Positions 25,040 through 32,177 of a DNA stretch of 32,177 nt are shown piece by piece (within the stretch, counting starts at the first letter, position 1; each line of letters opens with the position of its first letter). A model generated the notes under the pieces. The model was not told where the DNA came from and did not search any database. It saw only the letters and a list, made by a program, of their open reading frames with translations. Origin of the DNA: Nitrosomonas ureae (GTDB taxonomy: Bacteria; Pseudomonadota; Gammaproteobacteria; Burkholderiales; Nitrosomonadaceae); NCBI GenBank assembly GCA_945872825.1, contig CAMCBD010000028.1, positions 1-32,177 of the forward strand, written 5' to 3'. A program made the position numbers and the translations under genes.

Positions 25040-27427
25040 TCAAAATACCTCAATCTTCTCCGGCTTGAACTTAACCGGCGTCAGCATTCCTTTGCGAGCC
25101 CGGTGTAACACAAACGGTTGCAGTTCTTCCCAATTCAGCACCCTCTGCAATGATTTATTGCCCGCGCCCGTTCCTTTAACCTGAAGCGACGAACCTTCCG
25201 GCAGCACCGCCGTGGCAATCAGCGACTCGCCATCATTCAGTCCAAGAATGATAACGCCCTTCCCGCCCGATAATTCCTTCATTTCGCTGATCGGGAATAA
25301 CAACAGTTTGCCGTTGCTGCCCAGCGCCGCAATCAGATTGCCATTAGCGATATTTATCGGTTGCAGCAAAATGTCCGCTTTGCTCAGCGTCATGAAAGCC
25401 TTACCAGCTTTCTGGCGGGACACCAAGTCTTTGAGCGTAGCAATAAAGCCATATCCACCGGACGAGCTAAACAGATATTGGGTATCCGGCGCAGCGGCGC
25501 ACATCACTGCCGCTTTCACCTTGGGTGGCATGTCCAACAAGGAAGCCAATGGCACACCATCGCTGCGGCCACCAGGAATGTCCGTCGAAGACAGGCTATA
25601 GGCACGCCCCCCGCTGTCCAGCACCACAACCGGATAAGCTGTGCGTGTTTGCGCAATCGCCAGTAACTGATCGCCATCCTTAAATGACAGTGTGCCCATG
25701 TCTACTTCATGGCCCGTGCGCTGACGTATCCAACCGTTCTTAGACAGAATAACCGTACAAGGCTCATCCGGCACGGATACCGTCTTGGCCACCACGCGTT
25801 CCGCTGCTTCAATCAATGTGCGGCGGTCGTCGCCGTATTTCTTCACATCGGCCTCAATCTCGCCGATGATCATGTCGCGCATGGCCGTGCCATTGCTCAG
25901 CACAAACTTCAACCCTTCCTCTTCAGTTTTCAGCTCGTTCATTTCTTTTTCGATGCGAATAGCCTCGAGACGAGCCAACTGGCGCAATCGAATCTCCAGA
26001 ATATCGTCTGCCTGAATGGCGGAAATGCCGAATTGCATCATCAGGTCGGCCTTGGGGTCCTCCGCTTCACGAATCACTTTGATGACTTCATCAATATTCA
26101 GCAGTACCACCATGCGGCCTTCCAGGATGTGCAAGCGCTTTTGCACTTGATCAAGCCTAGTCCGGCTGCGGCGAGTGACCGTAGTGGTACGGAATTGCGT
26201 CCACTCGGTCAGCAATTCAAGAATGTTCTTCTGGTTCGGTCTGCCATCTAGCCCAATGGCGACCATATTGGCAGGGATCGTGGACTCCAGACTGGTATGA
26301 GCGAGCAACAGGGCAATGAATTGCTCTTGCGGCATGCGCGAGGAGCGCGGCTCCAGAACGATACGTACGGAAGCATCTTTACCGGATTCGTCGCGCACGG
26401 TTTCCAGCGCATCGAGAAACAGTTGCTTCATCTGTTTTTGCTCGACCGACAATTCTTTCTTGCCCGTTTTTATCTGCGGATCGGCGTATTCCCCAATTTC
26501 TTCCAGTACTTTTTTCACGGAAACACCCGGCGGCAATTCATGCACCACCATGCGCCATTGGCCGCGCGCTTGCTGCTCTAGGGTCCAGCGTGCACGCACA
26601 CGGAAAATGCCACGCCCCGTCGCATAAGCTTCGCGTATATCCTTAGTACTGGAAATCAGTTGACCGCCGCCTGGAAAATCCGGACCCTGGATGTGTTGCA
26701 ATACGTCATCAACACTGATCGCCGGGTTATGCGTCAGCGCAATCGCTGCATTGCCCACCTCACGCATGTTGTGCGGCAGGCATTCCGTCGCCATGCCGAC
26801 CGCAATGCCGGATGCACCATTCAACAAAAGCATCGGGAGGCGTACGGGCAAATCCACTGGTTCCTGTTCTGAGCCGTCGTAATTCGGACGAAAATCCACG
26901 GTCCCAGCGTCCACTTCGGACAGCAGCAACTCAGCATATTTAGTCAGCCTGACTTCGGTATATCGCATGGCTGCCGGGGAATCGCCATCACGCGAGCCGA
27001 AATTTCCCTGGCCATCGACCAAGGGATAGCGCAATACAAAATCTTGCGCCATGCGCACCATCGCCTCATAGGAAGCTGAATCGCCATGCGGATGATACTT
27101 ACCAATCACGTCACCGACTACGCGCGCGGATTTGACCGGCTTTGATCCTTGAATCAGACCCAGGCGATGCATCGCATAGAGAATGCGGCGCTGCACCGGC
27201 TTCTCACCATCGGATACGGAGGGCAGCGCCCGCCCCTTGACCACACTGATGGCGTAGCGCAGATACACCTGGTGGGTGTATTCAGCCAAATCAATGCTGC
27301 CGTCGTCGTTATCACTGCCGCCCGGAGAAGACTCGGGCGGTACAGGCGGCGGCAGTTCGGTTTCCTGCGGCGTCACTTGCGCCGGCAAGGAGGAATCCAG
27401 CGCGTCAAATAGATCCAAATTTTTCAT
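25040..27427 (-). CDS. parC: DNA topoisomerase IV subunit A
   Basis: A 795-residue type IIA topoisomerase subunit that decatenates replicated chromosomes with ParE. The active-site tyrosine is Tyr156 in AAMRYTEVR. The quinolone-determining region [14 protein letters not shown] keeps the sensitive-type Ser117 and Glu121 (E. coli Ser80/Glu84). The C-terminal beta-pinwheel follows from about residue 530. About 45 N-terminal residues rich in Pro and acidic residues precede the family's first helix, as in other betaproteobacterial ParC. ParE ends 6 bp upstream, so they form one operon. ParC was chosen over GyrA because of the parE neighbour and the lack of a clear GyrA-box. Confidence 0.93.
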   Translation of the reverse strand: MKNLDLFDALDSSLPAQVTPQETELPPPVPPESSPGGSDNDDGSIDLAEYTHQVYLRYAISVVKGRALPSVSDGEKPVQRRILYAMHRLGLIQGSKPVKSARVVGDVIGKYHPHGDSASYEAMVRMAQDFVLRYPLVDGQGNFGSRDGDSPAAMRYTEVRLTKYAELLLSEVDAGTVDFRPNYDGSEQEPVDLPVRLPMLLLNGASGIAVGMATECLPHNMREVGNAAIALTHNPAISVDDVLQHIQGPDFPGGGQLISSTKDIREAYATGRGIFRVRARWTLEQQARGQWRMVVHELPPGVSVKKVLEEIGEYADPQIKTGKKELSVEQKQMKQLFLDALETVRDESGKDASVRIVLEPRSSRMPQEQFIALLLAHTSLESTIPANMVAIGLDGRPNQKNILELLTEWTQFRTTTVTRRSRTRLDQVQKRLHILEGRMVVLLNIDEVIKVIREAEDPKADLMMQFGISAIQADDILEIRLRQLARLEAIRIEKEMNELKTEEEGLKFVLSNGTAMRDMIIGEIEADVKKYGDDRRTLIEAAERVVAKTVSVPDEPCTVILSKNGWIRQRTGHEVDMGTLSFKDGDQLLAIAQTRTAYPVVVLDSGGRAYSLSSTDIPGGRSDGVPLASLLDMPPKVKAAVMCAAAPDTQYLFSSSGGYGFIATLKDLVSRQKAGKAFMTLSKADILLQPINIANGNLIAALGSNGKLLLFPISEMKELSGGKGVIILGLNDGESLIATAVLPEGSSLQVKGTGAGNKSLQRVLNWEELQPFVLHRARKGMLTPVKFKPEKIEVF

Positions 27428-27433
27428 TCTTCG

Positions 27434-29392
27434 TTAAATATCCGCTTCCACTTCGTTGCCATGTTTCGTAATCAATTCCTTGCGCTCGCTGGCATGCGAC
27501 TTTCCCATCAAGGTATCAAAGGTTCCCACTGTTTGTGCCACATCGCCCATACCTATCCGCACTAATCGGCGCGTGTCCGGGCATAAGGTGGTTTCCCAAA
27601 GCTGAACCGCATCCATTTCCCCCAGACCCTTGAACCGCGAAATGGTCCAGCTACCTTCCTTAACACCTTCCTGGCGCAAGCGCGCTTCCAATATATCCAA
27701 CTCCACTTGATCTAAAGCGTACAGCTTACGTGGCGGTTTGTTTTTACCCTGTGCCGGTACATCCACGCGAAACAACGGTGGTTTGGCAATATACACGTGC
27801 CCGTGCTGAATAATCTTGGGGAAATGCCGGAAAAATAAAGTGAGCAACAGTGCCTGGATATGGCTGCCATCATCATCGGCATCGGACAAGATGATGATTT
27901 TTCCATAACGCAAGGCACTCATGTCCACATCGCTATCCAGTTTGTGCGGATCAATCGCCAGCGACACCGCAATATTATGGATTTCCTGGTTAGCCAAAAT
28001 CTGCGATTGATCGACTTCCCAACTGTTCATCCCTTTGCCGCGTAACGGCAGCACTGCCTGCGTCTCTTTGTCGCGCCCCGCCTTGGCCGATCCCCCGGCG
28101 GAATCACCTTCTACCAAGAACAGTTCGGCGTTGAGGCCGGTCAGTTCTGAATCGGTGAGCTTGCCTGGCATCACCGCCACGCCGGAGCCTTTTCTGCGTT
28201 CCACTGTTTTAGCGGTTTTGCCGCGATCGATGGCGTTCTTGATAGCCTGTTCGGCAATCTTCGTCGCTTCCGCCACATGCTCATTCAGCCACAAATCCAG
28301 CGTATCTTTCATGGCTGCTGTAACCAATTTGATCGCTTCACGCGAAGACAATTTTTCTTTGGTCTGCCCAGAAAAGCTCGGGTCCACCATTTTGAGCGCC
28401 AATACGAAGCGCAGCCTGGCCCACACATCCTCGGCCGCCAGTTTTACGTTGCGCTGCATCAGTCCATGTTGCTCTGCGAAAGTACGCACACTGTTAAACA
28501 CTACATCCCGCAAACCGGCTTCGTGCGTCCCGCCTCCCAAGGTCGGAATCAAATTGACATACGATTCGCCGCCGCCAGAGCCGACAACCCATGCCAGCGC
28601 CCATTGCACGCCTTCACCATCCGAGAAGGTCTCATTCGCAGCTAAATATTTTTCACCACAGAATGCCGGTGCAATCGGCTCATCCTCAGCGATCATCTGA
28701 TCCAGATATTGCGCGATTCCGCCCTCAAAATGCCATTCCTTGACATCAAAACCCGCGACGATCTCAATGTTGAGTAACACTTTAACGCCCGGCAGAAGCA
28801 TTGCTTTGGCGCGTAACAAATGTTCCAGCTCTCCGCGATGCAATGATGGAGAATCAAAATACTTTGCATTCGGCCAGATACGCAGTGCCGTACCGGTATT
28901 GCGTACGCCGCAAGTACCGAATACCGTTAACGGTTCGATGACTTCACCGTCGGCAAAAACGATGCGGTGTTGCTTGCCTTCGCGTTTAACTTCCACTTCC
29001 AGGCGAGTGGAAAGCGCATTCGTCACTGAAACGCCCACACCATGCAGGCCGCCGGTAAATTTATAACTACTGTCCGCCTCACCTTTGGCAAACTTACCGC
29101 CGGAATGAATCACCTGGAACACAACCTGTATGGTTGGAATATTCTCTTCCGGATGCAGACCGACTGGAATACCGCGCCCATCATCCGCTACCGCGACTGA
29201 GCCATCGCGATAAAGCGTCACTTCGATATTCTTGGCATACCCCGCCATCGCCTCGTCGACAGCATTATCGATGGCCTCAACCACCATGTGCGTCGGATCC
29301 GACGTACGGGTGTACATGCCCGGCCGCAACTGGATAGGTTCCAGCTTGCGTAAGACCCGAATCGAGGATTCATCGTAAGTTTGTTTTGTCAT
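27434..29392 (-). CDS. parE: DNA topoisomerase IV subunit B
   Basis: A 652-residue ATPase subunit of topoisomerase IV. GHKL ATP-site motifs: VVEAIDNAVDEA (Glu39 catalytic, Asn43), DDGRGIP near 75 and GGLHGVGVSVTNALS near 113. The TOPRIM domain has FLVEGDSAGGSAKAGRD near 426 and ILSDADDDGSHI near 499. Its length matches ParE and lacks the insert of gamma-proteobacterial GyrB. Start ATG 29392 has no strong ribosome site; a short unexplained frame ends 5 bp before it. Confidence 0.94.
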   Translation of the reverse strand: MTKQTYDESSIRVLRKLEPIQLRPGMYTRTSDPTHMVVEAIDNAVDEAMAGYAKNIEVTLYRDGSVAVADDGRGIPVGLHPEENIPTIQVVFQVIHSGGKFAKGEADSSYKFTGGLHGVGVSVTNALSTRLEVEVKREGKQHRIVFADGEVIEPLTVFGTCGVRNTGTALRIWPNAKYFDSPSLHRGELEHLLRAKAMLLPGVKVLLNIEIVAGFDVKEWHFEGGIAQYLDQMIAEDEPIAPAFCGEKYLAANETFSDGEGVQWALAWVVGSGGGESYVNLIPTLGGGTHEAGLRDVVFNSVRTFAEQHGLMQRNVKLAAEDVWARLRFVLALKMVDPSFSGQTKEKLSSREAIKLVTAAMKDTLDLWLNEHVAEATKIAEQAIKNAIDRGKTAKTVERRKGSGVAVMPGKLTDSELTGLNAELFLVEGDSAGGSAKAGRDKETQAVLPLRGKGMNSWEVDQSQILANQEIHNIAVSLAIDPHKLDSDVDMSALRYGKIIILSDADDDGSHIQALLLTLFFRHFPKIIQHGHVYIAKPPLFRVDVPAQGKNKPPRKLYALDQVELDILEARLRQEGVKEGSWTISRFKGLGEMDAVQLWETTLCPDTRRLVRIGMGDVAQTVGTFDTLMGKSHASERKELITKHGNEVEADI

Positions 29393-30272
29393 GATTATTA
29401 AGTTGGTTTACGCGGATTCCATTTCGGTACTTTCCTCTCCAATTGACTAACTCGGTGTACCAACATAAGGACTGAAAACACGCTATGTTTTAGCCGGGTT
29501 TGTGGTTGCGCTAATTCTAATTGAATGGACGGACAAACCATCGGTTTATACAGCAAATTGACTAAGAATGTAAAATTGAGCTGTACGTTCGATCTGATTG
29601 AACTGCTATTCTCAGGCTCTTCCATAAACGGAATTATCAATATTCAAAAGCAAATTTAGATCATATTTCCTTTTGTTCTTTGATAGGCATTCGCATCCCT
29701 GTAGAGATATTATATTAATCAATAATTTACAAAGATAGCATAATCTTATGCACAATAGAGAAAAAGAGCTTTGTAAATTGTCGCATTATTCTTTGTTTAA
29801 ACAGATGGCAAAATGACTCGATTAAGCTCTTCTCGAAGAGCTACTGAGAGGTAAGACATTACATTAGATTTATCTATGAGGAAGTAAGTCAACTAATGCC
29901 CGTATTTTTTGGTGATTTGGAAAAGATTCAGTACTGGATATAATATTCAAAAAGATAAAAATCAGATTTTGAGTAGTAAAGAGATTATTGTGATACCGAT
30001 TCATGTATGTTCTAAAGATAGTAATGCAATAAAAAGAAAAGAAAATACAACCGCCGATCATAACAGCACTGCTCTGATAAGCCTGATTATTGTTCGAAAA
30101 GCTTTGTTCTTTCATCCCAGTTTCACACAAAAACACTCAAATTAGCATCCACTCCGGCAGATATCCGGCCCACCCGATGCCTGTCAAATCAAATCTGAAC
30201 TGATGTATTTTTTAAAGCAGAATCCCCCTTATCGTAAGTGGTGGGAGGCATCACCACTGGAAAAATTATTTT
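29393..30272. other. about 0.9 kb without a convincing gene
   Basis: The region upstream of parE and of the acyltransferase pseudogene is AT-rich. Frames of 80-90 residues exist on both strands but overlap one another and show no recognisable family. An 8-bp perfect inverted repeat AGCTCTTC/GAAGAGCT with a 2-nt centre lies at 29825-29842, and a stem AGTGGTG/CACCACT lies at 30237-30258. The parE promoter must be near 29400-29600 but was not pinned down. Confidence 0.4.
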
Positions 30273-31357
30273 ATGATTCATATAACAAACAAGGGGGAGA
30301 TTCGTTCCCACACTTCTTTGCGAGGTTGGGCAGCTTTGATGGTTGTCTTCGTCCACTTTCGATCCTTTCTTCATCCATCGATCGATCCGGATGAGATAAC
30401 ATTTTTTCTTGCCAAAGGTTATCTTTTGGTAGATTTCTTCTTTATCCTCAGCGCCATAGCATTCAAGATACTTTTCACTACCTAATTGCACGTATATATC
30501 CATTGCATTTCATTTCGCTCGTGGCGACACTGCTATTCTTTATAACGGTTGCGTTGATAAACTGGCAGTTGGAAAAAGAATCCTATTGTGTGTTCGATGG
30601 CTCCTTACGAAATGCCGAATCATTAGTAGCCAATCTATTCCTTATTCACGCATGGGGTATGTTTGACTGGGTAACATGGAATCTCCCATCATGGTCTCTC
30701 AGTGCAGAGTTTTTTTGCTATTTGATCTTTACCGCGCTTCTTACCCTGGATGGTGAGAACTGGAAACTGGCTTTGGTTGCGCTCTCATGCACTGCAGTAC
30801 TTTTCTATTGTTTATGCCTTGTTACTGGCAGCGATGTCGATGAGAATTTTCGATTATCCACCGTGCGTGCTGCATCAGCTTTTACGATCGGTATTATGTT
30901 GTTCCTGGGGCGTGGCGTGATTTCTGCTATCTCGGAAAGACGCCTGACGTATATTCAGATCGTTGCAAGTATTGCGCTTTTGCTTGCGCTACACTTTGGC
31001 CTAGCGGATGTTTTATCTATTGCTTTGATGGCCTTGATCGTTCTGATTACCTGGGAAGATCGTGGCTATTTATGCAATTGTCTTACCACGCGCCATATCC
31101 ATACGATTGGGCTATTGTCGTTTTCTATTTATATGTGGCACTATCTCATCAAGTTTATTGCACAGAAGGACTGGGATTACTATACAGAGCTGCCATTGCA
31201 AAGTAGTGCAGCGGGATCGCTACTATTCGTTGCTTGTTTGATAAGTTTGGTCCTCCCGATCTCAGTTTGGAGTTATCGTTTCCTGGAAATGCCCACCCGC
31301 AGATGGATTAGCCTACGATTGAATGGCTTACTTGAAGCCAAGTATCCACCAAAGTGA
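30273..31357 (+). pseudogene. acyltransferase 3 family membrane protein, frameshifted
   Basis: From ATG 30273 the frame reads ITNKGEIRSHTSLRGWAALM, VVFVHFRSFLH and LVDFFFILS, the N-terminal signature of OafA/YrhL-type acyltransferases (the RGxAAL motif with the catalytic His in FVHF). It stops at 30485. The rest of the protein continues in another frame from about 30460: QDTFHYLIARIYPLHFISLV then about nine hydrophobic segments with SAEFFCYLIF and SFSIYMWHYLIKF, ending at 31357. About 15-20 residues between the FILSG region and RIYPLH seem to be missing, so a deletion not divisible by three probably broke the gene. These enzymes O-acetylate surface polysaccharides. Confidence 0.8.
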
Positions 31358-31640
31358 CAACTGATATTGGTACCTAGTCAAAGAAAAAAGAAAGTATTTC
31401 TTTATTGGCCATTTATCAAATAGTTAAAATCTTTCCTGATTGCCAAGAAGCTTTAACCAGCTTGAGGAATGGTTCCGGTATGCGTGGTGCCGTAACAGAC
31501 GCGTGAACCGGCCTATACATAGCAGATTAATATAGAGATCAACTGATGCATTTACTCCTCTTGTTCTTTTTAAGCCGCTGAGTTATAACAATTCGCTCAG
31601 CATTCGAACAGATCAACTATTTATTAAATGAGGCTGTGTT
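31358..31640. other. intergenic gap upstream of the lipoprotein gene
   Basis: About 280 bp with no ORF of note and no clear terminator after the acyltransferase remnant. A ribosome site GAGG at about 31630 precedes the next gene. Confidence 0.3.
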
Positions 31641-31967
31641 ATGAAAAAAATCGTTATAGCTGTTTGTTTTGGTTTAATACAGCCTTCCTGTACATGGGTT
31701 AAGGTTACTCCGAACGGCGAAGGTGTGCGTTTGGTACAATCAGTCCGAGCCGTCGAACCATGCAAAAAAATAGGGAAAGTTAATGCAAAAGTTGAAAGTA
31801 AAATAGTATTTAATCGTGATCCGGAAAAAGTTGCAGGGGAACTTGCGGATCTTGCACGGAATGAGGCGGTTTCAATGCGCGGCGATACGATTGTTCCCGT
31901 TTCTGAGATTAATGACGGAAGACGCAGCTTCGATGTTTACCAATGTTTTCCAACCAGAATGCAATAA
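31641..31967 (+). CDS. DUF4156-family putative lipoprotein
   Basis: A 108-residue exported protein. The N-terminal hydrophobic stretch IVIAVCFGLIQPSC ends in Cys17, a possible though weak lipobox (Gln-Pro-Ser-Cys), so it may be an outer-membrane lipoprotein. The body VKVTPNGEGVRLVQ, CKKIGKVNAKVESKI, LADLARNEAVSMRGDTIVPV and FDVYQC follows the DUF4156 pattern, a small RcsF-related fold with conserved cysteines (Cys42 and Cys102 could pair). Function unknown. GAGG lies 7 nt before ATG 31641. Confidence 0.7.
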   Translation: MKKIVIAVCFGLIQPSCTWVKVTPNGEGVRLVQSVRAVEPCKKIGKVNAKVESKIVFNRDPEKVAGELADLARNEAVSMRGDTIVPVSEINDGRRSFDVYQCFPTRMQ

Positions 31968-32040
31968 TTGACATACCCATGTCGATATACCCTGATTTTC
32001 TGCAAATCCGGCCAACCTCCATAAACAATAATTAATAATA

Positions 32041-32177
32041 GGTAAACCCCCGGCTCTGCCGGGGGACTCCTGAAGGTTTGACCGTTACGGCAATCGTCGT
32101 ACCGTTCTCGTCCCAACCACGAGACGAGGAGTCAAAGATGAAGGAGTACCAAAGTTTGAGCCATACGCGCTGGGATT
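32041..32177 (+). mobile_element. IS200/IS605-family element, left end (truncated by window edge)
   Basis: A perfect hairpin CCCCCGGC-TCT-GCCGGGGG at 32047-32065 precedes the transposase start by about 70 bp. Subterminal hairpins like this are the sites recognised by the single-stranded-DNA transposases of this family, which lack terminal inverted repeats. The transposase reading frame begins at 32138. The exact outer boundary is not visible. Confidence 0.65.
32138..32177 (+). CDS. tnpA: IS200/IS605 TnpA (Y1 HUH transposase), N-terminal fragment
   Basis: Only 13 codons are in the window: MKEYQSLSHTRWD. This opening, with the early H-TRWD pattern leading into the HUH domain, is typical of IS200-type TnpA. 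GAGGA at 32126-32130 lies 7 nt upstream of the ATG. The catalytic HUH and tyrosine lie beyond the edge. Confidence 0.8.
   Translation, partial: MKEYQSLSHTRWD

Noticed and set aside
28035..28700. 221-residue frame antisense to parE
   Set aside because: Ser/Pro-rich translation of the complement of parE with no recognisable domain.
29398..29625. minus-strand frame ending 5 bp before parE
   Set aside because: No recognisable domain, no clear ribosome site and probably overlaps the parE promoter; too weak to call a gene.
29870..30136. 88-residue minus-strand frame with a hydrophobic segment
   Set aside because: Overlaps an equally long frame on the plus strand, AT-rich, no homology recognised; the hydrophobicity is expected from T-rich sequence.

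Overview
The window looks like chromosome of a Nitrosomonas-like betaproteobacterium. The evidence is indirect: betaproteobacterial housekeeping genes (hemL, thiD/thiE, rpe-gph-trpE, parE-parC, map-rph-rdgB), a dihaem cytochrome c4, a PEP-CTERM surface protein, and a polysaccharide gene set of the kind that accompanies exosortase/PEP-CTERM systems. No rRNA or tRNA gene and no CRISPR array was seen. Species assignment is inference.

Left part (1-7770): the end of an IS3-family element runs off the left edge. It is followed by a polysaccharide/envelope locus: wecB-like UDP-GlcNAc 2-epimerase, an SGNH hydrolase broken by one amber codon, a Gfo/Idh/MocA oxidoreductase, a radical SAM protein, a heparinase II/III-like protein and a low-molecular-weight tyrosine phosphatase. 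The heparinase gene carries an in-frame 142-bp MITE-like repeat. A second copy, about 90% identical and inverted, lies just downstream of parC.

Middle (7770-22620): formaldehyde detoxification (frmA-fghA) is translationally linked to the phosphatase gene. Then come an AT-rich unknown gene, a hicAB toxin-antitoxin pair, map-rph-rdgB on the minus strand, a SPOR-domain protein divergent from cytochrome c4, hemL, thiD-thiE, rubredoxin-gloA, apaG with an RsmI-like methyltransferase, and rpe-gph-trpE. This part is compact and mostly conserved metabolism.

Right part (22620-32177): a PEP-CTERM protein with an operator-like repeat cluster upstream, then about 1.5 kb of decayed sequence (a frameshifted DUF4347 remnant, a start-less exported peptide, a REP-like hairpin and the second MITE copy), then parE-parC. 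After about 0.9 kb with no convincing gene there is a frameshifted acyltransferase-3 pseudogene, a DUF4156 lipoprotein and the left end of an IS200/IS605 element with the first codons of its transposase.

I did not find a clearly new multi-gene system. The best leads are the MITE that became coding sequence in the heparinase gene, the coupled decay of two possible polysaccharide-decorating enzymes, the TAGTACA operator-like cluster, and the unknown gene at 9894 with a possible coupled 36-residue leader ORF.
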